Below are positions 28,282 through 37,429 of a stretch of 55,115 bases of DNA, piece after piece. A program made the position numbers and the translations under genes. The stretch is from the NCBI GenBank assembly GCA_965262315.1, contig CBDHFJ010000168.1, forward strand, positions 1-55,115, written 5' to 3'. The number at the start of each line of letters is the position of its first letter. The stretch's first letter is position 1. The notes under the pieces were generated by a model that saw only the letters and a list, made by a program, of their open reading frames with translations, was not told the DNA's origin and did not search any database. This DNA comes from JBCCFK01 sp965262315. GTDB taxonomy: Bacteria; Actinomycetota; Acidimicrobiia; Acidimicrobiales; UBA8592.

Positions 28282-30942
28282 GTGGACCGACAAGCGGGAC
28301 TGGTGGGACGCGATCTCGACGTTGCGGCCGTGGCGCACCTCGTCGAGTCGACCTCGCCCGTGACCATCGTGGGAACGGCGGGTGTCGGCAAGACACGCCT
28401 CGCGACCCATGTGGCCGGCCAGCTCGGCGACGGGGGCTCGGCGGCATTCCCCGACGGCGTCCACGTGGTCCGTCTGGGCGACCTGCCGGGCTCGTCCGAC
28501 GTCGCCGATGCGGTCGGGGCCCAACTCGGCTTCGCCGGGTTCGACTCCGTTCTGGATGCGCTGGCCGAGGCCGCGAGCCTGATCGTGCTCGACAACTGCG
28601 AACACGTGCTCGCGCACGTGGCGGAGGTGGTGGCTGCGCTCGGGCAGGCCTGCCCAGGCGTCCGCATCGTGGCCACCAGCCGCGAACCACTCGACGTCGA
28701 GGGCGAGCACGTCCACCCGCTTCGGCCCCTCGACAGCGCAGCTGCCCGGGCACTCCTCCGGCAGCGGGCCGTGGCCGCCGGCGCCCGACTCTCCGACGAC
28801 GCCCACACAGATCACCAGCTGGACACGCTCGTCGGTCACCTCGACGGCCTCCCATTGGCGCTGGAGCTCGCCGCCATCCGCCTGCGGTCGTTGCCCGTGG
28901 CCGACATCATCGAAGCGCTCACCGCGAGCGCTGATCTGCTCCGCCGCCCCAGAGGTGGCGGCGACCACCGGCACGACAGCCTGTCCAACGCCATCGCCTG
29001 GTCCTACGAGCTCCTCGACCACAGCTCCGCTGCGATGCTCCGACGCCTGGCCGTCTGTGATGTCCCCTTCTCGATCGCCGACGCTCACGCCCTCGCCGCC
29101 GAACCCGACAGCGATCCGATCACCACGGCCGACATCGTGGACCGGCTGTTCGCCCAGTCGATGCTCTCGCCACGCTCGCTCGGCGACACCAGCCGCTTCC
29201 GCCTGCCGGTGACCATCCGCCAGTTCGCCCTCGAACGCCTCGCCGCTGCCGGCGAGCTCGAGGAGATGCGCGCCCGGTATGTCGGCCTCATCGCCGATCG
29301 CGCCGCAGCCCTGGTGGCCGAAGGCACCTCCAACTGGTCCAACGAGATCGTGGATGCCGCCCTGGACGCTGCACCCGGGATCCTCACCGCCGTCGACATC
29401 GCCATGGAGACCGAGACCGAGCCGACGCGCGCCTTCGCCATGTTCCTGCCCGCCTGGGGCGTGGTGCACTTCCGCCACGCAGCGGAGTTCGCCGCCGCTG
29501 GCGACCGGTTGCTCGACACCTGGCCCCGCCAGGACACGCCCTTGTGGCGAGACGTGGCCGCGATCACCGCGACAGCGGTCTTCCGAGGCGGTGACCCGGA
29601 TCGTGCATTCGAGCTCGCCGAGCGGGCGCTGCACGGAGGCGACACACTGATCGCGGACCCGGTGGCCCGCCGGGTCCTCGCCCAGGTGGAACAACACCGC
29701 GGCGAATGGGAGCGGGCGCTCGCCCACGTCCAGGCCGGGATCGCCGCAGCCGAAGCTGCCGGTCTGCGACCATACGCGGCGGAGCTCCGCACCTTCGAGG
29801 CGACGCTGGTCGGTCAGGCGGGCAGGACCGACGAGGCCGCCGACCTCGCTGCGAAGGCGCATGCGGCCAACGTGGCGGTCGACTCGGATCGTGTGCACCC
29901 CTGGACCCTCGTGTTGTGGGCCTACCTCGAGCGGGATCGGGACCCCGAGCGGTCCCGGAACCTGGTTGCGCAGTTCGAGGCGAACACCAGCGACCAGGGA
30001 CGCGCGATGTACATCATCAACCGCCACCTCGCTGCCCTGCGCTACTGGGACGGCGACATGAGCGCTGCGATCGGGCACGCTCGGTTGGCGTTGTCCACGG
30101 CGCTGGCGGCGGGTGAGGTTCCCCATGGCCGTGCCGCGATGCAGTGGGCCGCGGTGATCGCAGCCGGCGCACACCCTTCGGTCGTACCGGATGCGGCGAG
30201 GCTCCTGGCATCGGTCGGGGCAGACCCTCGGACCCCTGCGAGTGACCCTCGGCTGCACGCAGAGATCGCCGCGGTTCTGGAGGCCGCAGGCACCCAGGCC
30301 GCCATCCGGGACCGCGAGCTCGCCTGGCACACGAACGAGCTGCTGGATCTCGCCGAGCAACGCCTGCCCGCAGCGACCCCACCCGCACCGGCAGACCCGG
30401 CGCCGACGCCACCCCGTCCGACGTTGAGGCGCCGGGCGCAGGTCTGGGAGCTCGCCTGGCACGGGGACAGCGCCGAGCTGTCCCACAGCAAGGGCTTGGC
30501 CGACCTCGCCAGGCTCGTCGCCGAACCCGACACCGAGGTGGCCGCCGTCGACCTGATGGGCGCGTTGGCCACGGAGCAGGCCATCGATGTCGGTGTCGAC
30601 GCAACCGCCCGCCGCGAGTACGAGGCCCGCCTCCGGGAGCTCCAGGACCAGATCGACGAGGCGGAGACCGCCAACGATCTCGCCGCCGCGGAACGGGCCC
30701 AGGCCGAGTTCGATCAGATCCTCGACGCGCTCACATCGGCGCTGGGTCTCGGGGGAAAGCAGCGGAAGGCGGGTGGCTCGGCGGAGAAGGCCCGGTCGGC
30801 GGTCACCTGGCGCATTCGAGCGGCGATCAAGAGGATCGACGCCGAGCTCCCCGGGATGGCGCGGCACCTGCGCGTGGCGGTCAGGACCGGCGCTTGGTGC
30901 AGCTACCAACCCGAGGAACATCCGGACTGGCTGCTCGACTGA
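28282..30942 (+). CDS. STAND-type NTPase regulator (AfsR/NB-ARC-like) without DNA-binding domain
   Basis: 886 residues from a GTG with GGTGAG before it. It opens straight into the NTPase: GLVGRDLD, Walker A GTAGVGKT (31-38), Walker B LIVLDN (100-105), then RIVATSREPL and GLPLALELAA, the standard actinobacterial STAND signature. A long helical TPR-like middle follows. The C-terminal region (from about residue 720) is a domain found at the end of other large actinobacterial ATPases, with EYEARLRELQDQIDEAE, ALGLGGKQRKA and TGAWCSYQPEE. Neither a BTAD/OmpR-type nor a LuxR-type DNA-binding domain is present, so it may signal through protein contacts. It converges on the methyltransferase gene with 5 bases between stops. 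Confidence 0.82.
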   Translation: MDRQAGLVGRDLDVAAVAHLVESTSPVTIVGTAGVGKTRLATHVAGQLGDGGSAAFPDGVHVVRLGDLPGSSDVADAVGAQLGFAGFDSVLDALAEAASLIVLDNCEHVLAHVAEVVAALGQACPGVRIVATSREPLDVEGEHVHPLRPLDSAAARALLRQRAVAAGARLSDDAHTDHQLDTLVGHLDGLPLALELAAIRLRSLPVADIIEALTASADLLRRPRGGGDHRHDSLSNAIAWSYELLDHSSAAMLRRLAVCDVPFSIADAHALAAEPDSDPITTADIVDRLFAQSMLSPRSLGDTSRFRLPVTIRQFALERLAAAGELEEMRARYVGLIADRAAALVAEGTSNWSNEIVDAALDAAPGILTAVDIAMETETEPTRAFAMFLPAWGVVHFRHAAEFAAAGDRLLDTWPRQDTPLWRDVAAITATAVFRGGDPDRAFELAERALHGGDTLIADPVARRVLAQVEQHRGEWERALAHVQAGIAAAEAAGLRPYAAELRTFEATLVGQAGRTDEAADLAAKAHAANVAVDSDRVHPWTLVLWAYLERDRDPERSRNLVAQFEANTSDQGRAMYIINRHLAALRYWDGDMSAAIGHARLALSTALAAGEVPHGRAAMQWAAVIAAGAHPSVVPDAARLLASVGADPRTPASDPRLHAEIAAVLEAAGTQAAIRDRELAWHTNELLDLAEQRLPAATPPAPADPAPTPPRPTLRRRAQVWELAWHGDSAELSHSKGLADLARLVAEPDTEVAAVDLMGALATEQAIDVGVDATARREYEARLRELQDQIDEAETANDLAAAERAQAEFDQILDALTSALGLGGKQRKAGGSAEKARSAVTWRIRAAIKRIDAELPGMARHLRVAVRTGAWCSYQPEEHPDWLLD

Positions 30943-30947
30943 ACGGG

Positions 30948-32036
30948 TCAGGCCTCGGTGACCCGGTAGATCCGGAAGAACCCACCGTCGACGTCGACCA
31001 CCTCGCAGCGACCGAGGCCGGCGCTCTTGACCACGGCGGCCACCGTGTGAGGGCGGATTGCCGTGCCGATGGCAGCGGACGGGCTGTCGGCCATGGCGAC
31101 CGGCAGACAGTGGTTCACGGACCAGCCGTACATCATGCGCTCCAGCTCGTCGCCGGGTGCCTCGAACTGCTCGGCGACGGCCTCGTCGGCCACGACCACG
31201 ATGCCGCCCGGTGCCAGCGCCTTGCGAACCGAGGCCATCACGCCCTCAGGGTCGGACATGTCGTGGAGGCACTCCAAGAGAAGCACGACGTCGAAGGGGC
31301 CGGCGTCGTGAGCAGCGGCGGCGTCGATGGCGGCGAAACCCACATCGACCCCGGCCGCCTCCGCGTGCTCGCGGGCGTCCAGCACCGACGCCGCGTCCAG
31401 GTCGATGCCCAGGACGTGAGCTTCCGGCCACGCCTGCTTCACGGCGATCGTGGACCAACCGTGGCCACAGCCGACGTCGAGCAGGCGGCCACCGGCCCCC
31501 AGCTTCGCGGCAACGCCGGGGGTGGCCGGGAGCCAGGACTCGACCAGATCGGCGGCGAAGGCGGGACGGTTGATCCCGCCCTGGCCGTGGCGGAAGTGGG
31601 CGCCGTAGCGTTCGTACGGCACGCCGCCCCCGGTCCGGTAGGCATCGAGCACCTGGTCCAGCACACCAGCGATGCCGACCACCATGGCGGCGAACGGGGC
31701 GACATGGCCCTCGTCGACGGGGTCGACGAGGGCGCCGCGGTGCTCGGCGGGCAGCGAGTAGCGACGGGCCTCGGCCGGCGCGGACGCGTCGTCCACGGTC
31801 ACGAAGCCGGCGACGGCCTGCTGTTCGAGCCATTCGCGGGCATACCGCGGGGCGATCCCGGCCTCGGCAGCCAGGGCGCCTTCGGTGACTGCGCCCATCC
31901 GGTCCATCGTGCGGTAGAGGCCCAGTTCGACGCCGAGATGCACCGAGAACAGCTCGAGCGTGGCGATGGTCGCCTCGAACAGGCGGTCCGTGCAGGACTC
32001 GGCGGATGCGGAGTGGGAGTCGGCGGAGATCGTCAT
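30948..32036 (-). CDS. SAM-dependent methyltransferase with winged-helix N-terminus (Rv2258c-like)
   Basis: 362 residues from an ATG after AAGGAA. The N-terminal third (LGVELGLYRTMDRMGAVTEG, then APRYAREWLEQQAVAGFV) is the winged-helix dimerisation domain of this group. The SAM site is LLDVGCGHGWSTIAV (185-199), with the next strand ending in GIDLD, then FDVVLLLECLHDM. The organisation matches the Rv2258c-like family, where a lid closes over a hydrophobic pocket; the natural substrate is not known. It is divergent from the secreted beta-helix protein. Interlocking GTGAGG/CCTCAC repeats lie between the two starts. Confidence 0.84.
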   Translation of the reverse strand: MTISADSHSASAESCTDRLFEATIATLELFSVHLGVELGLYRTMDRMGAVTEGALAAEAGIAPRYAREWLEQQAVAGFVTVDDASAPAEARRYSLPAEHRGALVDPVDEGHVAPFAAMVVGIAGVLDQVLDAYRTGGGVPYERYGAHFRHGQGGINRPAFAADLVESWLPATPGVAAKLGAGGRLLDVGCGHGWSTIAVKQAWPEAHVLGIDLDAASVLDAREHAEAAGVDVGFAAIDAAAAHDAGPFDVVLLLECLHDMSDPEGVMASVRKALAPGGIVVVADEAVAEQFEAPGDELERMMYGWSVNHCLPVAMADSPSAAIGTAIRPHTVAAVVKSAGLGRCEVVDVDGGFFRIYRVTEA

Positions 32037-32079
32037 GGGAGTTCCTTCCTGATCAGTTGACGTCTGTCATCCAGAAGGC

Positions 32080-32105
32080 GTGAGGACCCACCTCACGATG
32101 TGAGG
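32080..32105. promoter_or_regulatory. Overlapping inverted repeats in a divergent promoter region
   Basis: GTGAGG (32080-32085), CCTCAC (32091-32096) and GTGAGG (32100-32105) give two nested dyads that share the middle arm. They lie between the divergent starts at 32036 and 32154, 49 bases before the latter. A competing-hairpin or operator role is possible. Confidence 0.45.
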
Positions 32106-32153
32106 CGCGGCCTTTCGCCGGTGGTGTGAAACCACGAAGGCAAAGGAAGAACC

Positions 32154-34352
32154 ATGCAACCCCGGTCCCTACTGAACAGCGTGCTGGGCCGCTTCGGCCC
32201 CATCGGCATCGCCATCGCGATCGCCACCGTCTCGTCCATCGTCGTGCCGACGATCGACACCCATCCAGCCAGCGCGGCACCGTCCGACATCGACATCATC
32301 GTCGTCGGGCGAGGTGGCGACGCGAACCCGTTGCCGGCAGGCGACTCTCAGGTCATCGAACTTCCGGTGGCGTCCAGCCCGGCAGGCGCGCTGATCCTGG
32401 ATGTCGATATCGGCCTGTCCGTGTCGGCGACGGTCACGACTGGGTGGGGCGCCTTCGTGCGCTACGACCCCCCGGACCTCCCGCCGACCACAGAGCTCGA
32501 CAGCGTCCGGCTCGTGGGCCGGCACAACGGCACCGTCGGGACCGACACCACCTGCGACGACGACGCCCTCACCCTCGATAACGAGGCACCCCGGGGTCTC
32601 AACGCAGCAGGGCAGGTGGGCCGATTCCGACCCGATGGCGACCTGTCGGAGCTCCGAGGATTGCGGGCAGGTGGGGAGTGGACGGTTCGGTTCGACAACC
32701 TGTCCAGCCGCTTCCCCCTCACGGTGCGTTGTGTTCGCGTCACGACCACCTATCTCTCACCCACCGACGGCATCTACCGCGTGACCACGACCTCGGACCG
32801 AATCGACTTCAGTGACGGCGACCTCAGCGTCCGAGAAGCATTGCTCGCAGCCGAGCTCGATGGTCGCTCGTCGAGGATCGAGCTTCCGCCCCGACAGAGG
32901 GTCGACCTGGACTGCGCTGCCCGAGGCTTGCGCGTCAACGCCACCCAGCCCGTCCACATCGTCGGTGACGACACCACGCTCGCCGGGTGCGAGGGCGCTG
33001 CCACCGTGGTCGCCACGGGCACCGAGGCCGTGCTCATCGAAGGCGTGAGCTTCACGCGCGGCCGGGGCGCCCTGGTCAACAGCGCCGACACCACCATCCG
33101 GAACGCGCGGATCCACACGGACGGCTATGCCGCCGTCAACGCCAACAGGCTCACCCTCGAGCATGTCGGCGTCTTCGGGACGAACGAGTCCAGCGCCATC
33201 GACCACCGCGGCTCACGGTTGACGATCCGAGACTCCGTGTTCCAGGACAACGCCAACCGCGCCGTGGACGCGTTGAGCGGCCAGACCGTCATTGAGCGCA
33301 CGACGTTCAGAAACAACGCGGGTGCCGTCTTCGTCTCCGGAGGGAGAGCCGACATCTCGACATCGCTCTTCGTCAACAACCGTGTACCTGGGTTCGGTGG
33401 CGCCTCGAGCGTCGAGAGCTTCGACGAACGGCCGATCCGGCTCCATCATGTGACGATGCTCCACAACGCCAGCCCGGCCGTCAGCGGCGCGAACATCGCG
33501 CTCGATGCGTCGGTCGTGGCATTCAGTCTGGGCAACACCAACTGTGCGCCCACGGGTACCTGGCCCGAATCGAGGCTCTCGGCGGCAACCGACGCCTCGT
33601 GCCAGCTGCGCGAGGCCGACCTCGGCCAGGTCGACCTGCGGGTGGTCACTTCGGGCGAAGGCCAAGGCCAGCTGCTGGCGGGCAGTCCGCTGATCGACGT
33701 CGTGCCGTCTTGTCCTGCTCTGGACATCCACCAGCGTCCACGGCCGCAAGGGCTGCGTTGCGACGTAGGTGCCTTCGAGGCCGTCGCCCAGGCTCCGACG
33801 CCACCCACACCAACGCCCACACCGCAGCCGAGCCCGACGCCGCAGCCCGACGACGAGCAGCCGAGCCCGACGCCGACACCCCAGCCAGACGACGAGAAGC
33901 CGGTGCCCGACCCCACGCCGAAGCCGGATTCGCCGGCGGACACGGATCACCCAACGCCGGGACCCGACACAACCGACGACGGATCCAGCCCGGACCCCAC
34001 CGACCCTCCCCTGACGTGCGGAGGCCGTCAGGCCACCATCGTCGGAACAGCCGGTGACGACGTCATCGTGGGCACGCCAGGACCCGACGTCATCGTCGGG
34101 TTGGGCGGCCGGGACACCATCCGTGGGCTCGCCGGCGACGACGTCATCTGCGGAGACGGCGGCCGTGACCGAATCTCCGGCGGACCTGGCGACGACGTGG
34201 TCATCGGTGGCGGCGGACGTGACCGCCTCTCCGGCAACGGCGATGACGACCACCTCCGCGGCGGCCGAGGCAGGGACACCCTCCGAGGCGGCAAGGGAAC
34301 CGACGACTGCCGAGGCGGTCGGGGGCGCGACCGCCTGACCGGATGCCCTTGA
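32154..34352 (+). CDS. Secreted parallel beta-helix protein with Pro-rich linker and RTX repeats
   Basis: 732 residues from an ATG after AAAGGAAGAA. A signal peptide (GIAIAIATVSSIVV ... PASAA) is followed by a beta-sandwich-like part to about residue 200. A right-handed beta-helix of about 220-500 comes next, seen as repeated short strands such as VLIEGVSFTRGRGALVNSAD, ending in a CxAxxIHQRPRPQG-like polymorphic-outer-protein motif. A linker rich in PTPTPQPSP and DDE then leads to hemolysin-type calcium repeats (GGxGRDxI) to the end. It is extracellular, probably a polysaccharide-binding or degrading surface protein. The RTX tail resembles that of the protease at 2407, so the two may share an export or anchoring route. 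Confidence 0.8.
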   Translation: MQPRSLLNSVLGRFGPIGIAIAIATVSSIVVPTIDTHPASAAPSDIDIIVVGRGGDANPLPAGDSQVIELPVASSPAGALILDVDIGLSVSATVTTGWGAFVRYDPPDLPPTTELDSVRLVGRHNGTVGTDTTCDDDALTLDNEAPRGLNAAGQVGRFRPDGDLSELRGLRAGGEWTVRFDNLSSRFPLTVRCVRVTTTYLSPTDGIYRVTTTSDRIDFSDGDLSVREALLAAELDGRSSRIELPPRQRVDLDCAARGLRVNATQPVHIVGDDTTLAGCEGAATVVATGTEAVLIEGVSFTRGRGALVNSADTTIRNARIHTDGYAAVNANRLTLEHVGVFGTNESSAIDHRGSRLTIRDSVFQDNANRAVDALSGQTVIERTTFRNNAGAVFVSGGRADISTSLFVNNRVPGFGGASSVESFDERPIRLHHVTMLHNASPAVSGANIALDASVVAFSLGNTNCAPTGTWPESRLSAATDASCQLREADLGQVDLRVVTSGEGQGQLLAGSPLIDVVPSCPALDIHQRPRPQGLRCDVGAFEAVAQAPTPPTPTPTPQPSPTPQPDDEQPSPTPTPQPDDEKPVPDPTPKPDSPADTDHPTPGPDTTDDGSSPDPTDPPLTCGGRQATIVGTAGDDVIVGTPGPDVIVGLGGRDTIRGLAGDDVICGDGGRDRISGGPGDDVVIGGGGRDRLSGNGDDDHLRGGRGRDTLRGGKGTDDCRGGRGRDRLTGCP

Positions 34353-34401
34353 GGAGATGCCTAACGCACCGGGACGTGGTGTCGGCACCGACCGGCGCCA
34401 C

Positions 34402-34415
34402 GCCCGCGCGCGGGC
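34402..34415. other. 14-bp perfect GC palindrome in the intergenic stretch
   Basis: GCCCGCG followed directly by CGCGGGC lies in the 417-base stretch between the RTX gene stop and the next acyl-CoA dehydrogenase. It could terminate the RTX transcript, but no T tract follows and a GC palindrome can arise by chance here. Confidence 0.25.
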
Positions 34416-34463
34416 GAGCAGTCGCACCCGCTGCGACACTCGCGCCCATGGCTGTGAGCGGAG

Positions 34464-34740
34464 ATGATGCACGACTGGGATGGGTGGGTCGTGACCCGGG
34501 ACGACGCGGACGTCGTGGCGCTTCGCGGCCATCTTGACCGACACAACGGCCTTCGCGGCCTCGAGATCGTCGAGGCCGACGACATCGATCGCGTCACCCG
34601 CATCTCACATCGCGATTGTTCGTGGTGGTGGCCAACGCCCTCACCGACGCACAGCTCGCAGCGCTCGACGACGCGTGCAACGACGCCATCGCCACCATCG
34701 TCGCCTCCGACGCGGCCGCAGGGCAACAAGCGTTGCCATG
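34464..34740 (+). pseudogene. Possible remnant of a phytanoyl-CoA dioxygenase N-terminus
   Basis: The frame from the ATG at 34464 reads HLDRHNGLRGLEIVEADDID, then RISHRD. After a shift near 34615 another frame continues LFVVVANALTDAQLAALDDA and IATIVASD before running out. This pattern (HRDG-like, FVVV, LTxxQLAAL) recalls the start of phytanoyl-CoA dioxygenase family proteins. Nothing of the iron-binding core follows, so it would be a broken and truncated fragment. A short chance ORF is the alternative. It is the only gene-like content of the 34353-34769 interval. Confidence 0.3.
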
Positions 34741-34769
34741 CGGGACGAGAGAGCGGAAAGATGCGGCCC

Positions 34770-35936
34770 ATGGACTTCACGCCGAACGATGACCACGAGG
34801 CCATTCGCGAAGGGGTGCGCCGGGTGTGCTCGAAGTTTCCCGACACCTACTGGCGCGAGTGCGACGAGAACCACGAGTTCCCGTGGGCGTACTACGAGGC
34901 GATGGCCGAGGGTGGCTGGATCGGTATCGCCACGCCCGAGGAGTACGGCGGTGGCGGCCAGGGCATCACCGAGGCGTCGATCGTGCTCGAGGAGGTCGCC
35001 GCGTCGGGGGCGGCCATGAACGGTTGCTCGGCCATCCATCTGTCGATCTTCGGGATGGAGCCGGTCCGCAAGTACGGCAGTGCCGAGCTGATTCAGGAGT
35101 TCCTGCCCGGCGTCGCCAACGGGACCATCCACGCGGCCTTCGGCGTGACCGAACCCGACGCGGGGACCGACACCACGTCCATCACCACCCGCGCTGAACG
35201 CGACGGCGACGAGTACGTCATTCGCGGCGCCAAGGTGTGGACCACCAAGGCGCCCTACTGCGACGTCTGCCTGCTGCTGGTACGAACCACTCCCAAGGAG
35301 GCGTGCGACGGCCCCACCCAGGGCATGACGTTGTTGCTGGTCGATCTGCAGGATCCGGCGGTCGACATCACCCCGATCCCGAAGCTCGGCCGCAACGCGG
35401 TGGTGTCCTGCGAAGTGCGCTACGACGGCCTCCGGGTGCCGGTGTCGCGTCGTGTCGGTGAGGAGGGCGAGGGGTTTCGCTACATCCTCGACGGCCTCAA
35501 CCCCGAGCGCATCCTCATCGCGGCCGAGGCGTTGGGAATCGGCCGAGCGGCGCTGAACCGGGCGGTCGACTACGCAGGCGAGCGGGTCATCTTCGGCCGA
35601 CCGATCGGACAGAACCAGGGCCTGGCCTTCCCCCTGGCCGACAGCCACGCCAAGCTGCGGGCCGCAGAACAGATGGTGCGCCTTGCATCGTGGCGATACG
35701 ACAACGGCCTGAGCTGTGGCGAGGAGGCGAACCTCGCGAAGTACCTGGCAGCCGAGGCGGCGTTCGACGCCGCGGACCGCGCCATCCAGACCCACGGTGG
35801 ATTCGGGTACGCGAAGGAGTACGACGTCGAGCGCTACTGGCGCGAGGCTCGGCTCATGAAGATCGCTCCCGTGAGCCAGGAGATGGTGCTGAACTTCGTG
35901 TCCAGCAAGGTCCTCGGCCTGCCCAAGTCGTACTGA
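34770..35936 (+). CDS. Acyl-CoA dehydrogenase
   Basis: 388 residues from the second of two close ATGs, 9 bases after GGAAAG; the ATG at 34761 is an alternative. Motifs are TEPDAGTDTTSITT (127-140), IRGAKVWTTKAP and THGGFGYAKEYDVERYWRE near the end. The C-terminal catalytic position reads KIAPVSQEM, so Glu246 in NPERILI is the likely base. The stop overlaps the start of the carboxyltransferase-like gene (TGATG), so the two products are coupled and probably act in the same pathway. The context suggests oxidation of a CoA ester made by the CoA-transferase at 37430. Confidence 0.87.
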   Translation: MDFTPNDDHEAIREGVRRVCSKFPDTYWRECDENHEFPWAYYEAMAEGGWIGIATPEEYGGGGQGITEASIVLEEVAASGAAMNGCSAIHLSIFGMEPVRKYGSAELIQEFLPGVANGTIHAAFGVTEPDAGTDTTSITTRAERDGDEYVIRGAKVWTTKAPYCDVCLLLVRTTPKEACDGPTQGMTLLLVDLQDPAVDITPIPKLGRNAVVSCEVRYDGLRVPVSRRVGEEGEGFRYILDGLNPERILIAAEALGIGRAALNRAVDYAGERVIFGRPIGQNQGLAFPLADSHAKLRAAEQMVRLASWRYDNGLSCGEEANLAKYLAAEAAFDAADRAIQTHGGFGYAKEYDVERYWREARLMKIAPVSQEMVLNFVSSKVLGLPKSY

Positions 35937-37429
35937 TGGCCGCGGACGACTGGAGCCCGGCGCTCGACCACCTCGCCGAGCGGCGGGCAGCCGCCCGAGC
36001 GATGGGGGGCGACGAGAAACTGGCGCGTCATCGCGCTGCGGGCAAGCTCGACGCTCGCGCTCGCATCGACGAGCTGGTCGACGCCGACTCCTTCACCGAG
36101 ATCGGCGCCTTGATCGGCGGCGGCCTGCCCGCCGACGCGTTCGTGGCGGGCGTCGGCGCGATCGACGGACGTCCGGTCGCCGTCGGCGCCGAGGACTTCA
36201 CCGTTGCCGGCGGCTCGATCGGGCCGGGTGCGTCGTCCAAGCGCTACCGCATCGCCGAGCTGGCGCTCCAGGAACGCATGCCGCTGGTGATGCTGCTCGA
36301 GGGCGCTGGGCACCGGCCACCGATGCCCGACGACCCGCCCGGCCGTCGGACCCCTGGCGACCTCCAGCAGCAGGCGGCGAACTCGGGCCGGGTGCCGATG
36401 GCCACCGGGATCTTCGGCCCCTCCGCCGGACACGGGGCGTTGAGCGCACCGCTGGCCGACTTCACCGTCATGACCGCAGCAGCCTCGATCTTCACCGCGG
36501 GCCCACCGCTGGTGAAGGCCTCCCTGGGCGAGGACATCAGCAAGGAGGAGCTGGGCGGCCCCGACGTCGCGCTCACCTCGGGCGTGATCCAGAACCTCGC
36601 CGAGGACGACGTCGGCGCGCTGGCACAGATCCGGCGGTGGCTGTCGTACCTGCCTGGATCGGCCTGGAGCCGACCCCGGCAGACCTCGCCGACCGATGGC
36701 CGCCGAGCGACGCCGGAGTTGCTCGACATCGTGCCCCGCAACCCTCGGCAGGCCTACGACATGACCGCGGTGATCGGGGCGGTCACCGACGCGGGCACCT
36801 GGTTCGAGGTGCAACCACGCTTCGGGCCCTCGATGCTGACCGGCTTCGCGCGGCTCGCTGGGCAACCGGTGGCCATCGTGGCGAACCAACCGGCGCACCT
36901 GGCCGGCACCATCGACGTCGATGCCGCCGAGAAGGCCGCCGGGTTCCTCCAGGTGGCCGACGCCTTCCATCTCCCGATCGTGCTGCTCACCGACAACCCG
37001 GGTGTGTTGGCCGGGTCCGCCTCGGAACGCGCCGGGATCCTGCGCCATGCCGGTCGCATGTTCGCGGTGCAGCACGCGGTCACGGTGCCGAAGATCCAGC
37101 TGACGCTACGGAAGGCGTACGGCTTCGGGTCCACGGCCATGGGCATGAACCCGTTCGACAACCAGACACTGAATCTTGCGTACCCGGGCGTCACCTTCGG
37201 CGCGATGCCGGCGCGGGGTGCGGACGACGCCACCGGCGCCGACGAGGCCACCGCGGCGTCGCTCCGTGAAGCGGAACTCGCATCGGGCTATCGATCGGCT
37301 GGCGGCCTCAGCATCGACGACATCATCGAGCCGGCGCAGACTCGCAACGCGCTGCTCGCCGGCCTGGCCATGGCTGCGGCCCGCCTGACCGGCCCGGTCG
37401 AACCCAAGGCGCGGGTGGGAATCTTCTGA
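35936..37429 (+). CDS. Carboxyltransferase-domain protein (third acyl-CoA carboxylase beta-like)
   Basis: 497 residues, shorter than the two other carboxyltransferases here. The N-terminal ARAMGGDEKLARHRAAGKL and RARIDELVDADSFTEIGAL are typical, followed by EDFTVAGGSIG and two crotonase-like halves (loops FGPSAGHGALSAPLADF and RKAYGFGSTAMGMNP). The family includes beta subunits of biotin-dependent carboxylases and decarboxylases. No biotin carboxylase or biotin carrier gene is adjacent, so it may share the alpha subunits at 8337 or 19976, or have a different CoA-ester activity. It is coupled to the acyl-CoA dehydrogenase upstream and its stop abuts the convergent CoA-transferase. Confidence 0.8.
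   Translation: MAADDWSPALDHLAERRAAARAMGGDEKLARHRAAGKLDARARIDELVDADSFTEIGALIGGGLPADAFVAGVGAIDGRPVAVGAEDFTVAGGSIGPGASSKRYRIAELALQERMPLVMLLEGAGHRPPMPDDPPGRRTPGDLQQQAANSGRVPMATGIFGPSAGHGALSAPLADFTVMTAAASIFTAGPPLVKASLGEDISKEELGGPDVALTSGVIQNLAEDDVGALAQIRRWLSYLPGSAWSRPRQTSPTDGRRATPELLDIVPRNPRQAYDMTAVIGAVTDAGTWFEVQPRFGPSMLTGFARLAGQPVAIVANQPAHLAGTIDVDAAEKAAGFLQVADAFHLPIVLLTDNPGVLAGSASERAGILRHAGRMFAVQHAVTVPKIQLTLRKAYGFGSTAMGMNPFDNQTLNLAYPGVTFGAMPARGADDATGADEATAASLREAELASGYRSAGGLSIDDIIEPAQTRNALLAGLAMAAARLTGPVEPKARVGIF

Noticed and set aside
28105..30921. Minus-strand open frame of 938 codons
   Set aside because: It is antisense to the STAND gene with its clear Walker motifs, and has no start context or recognisable domain.
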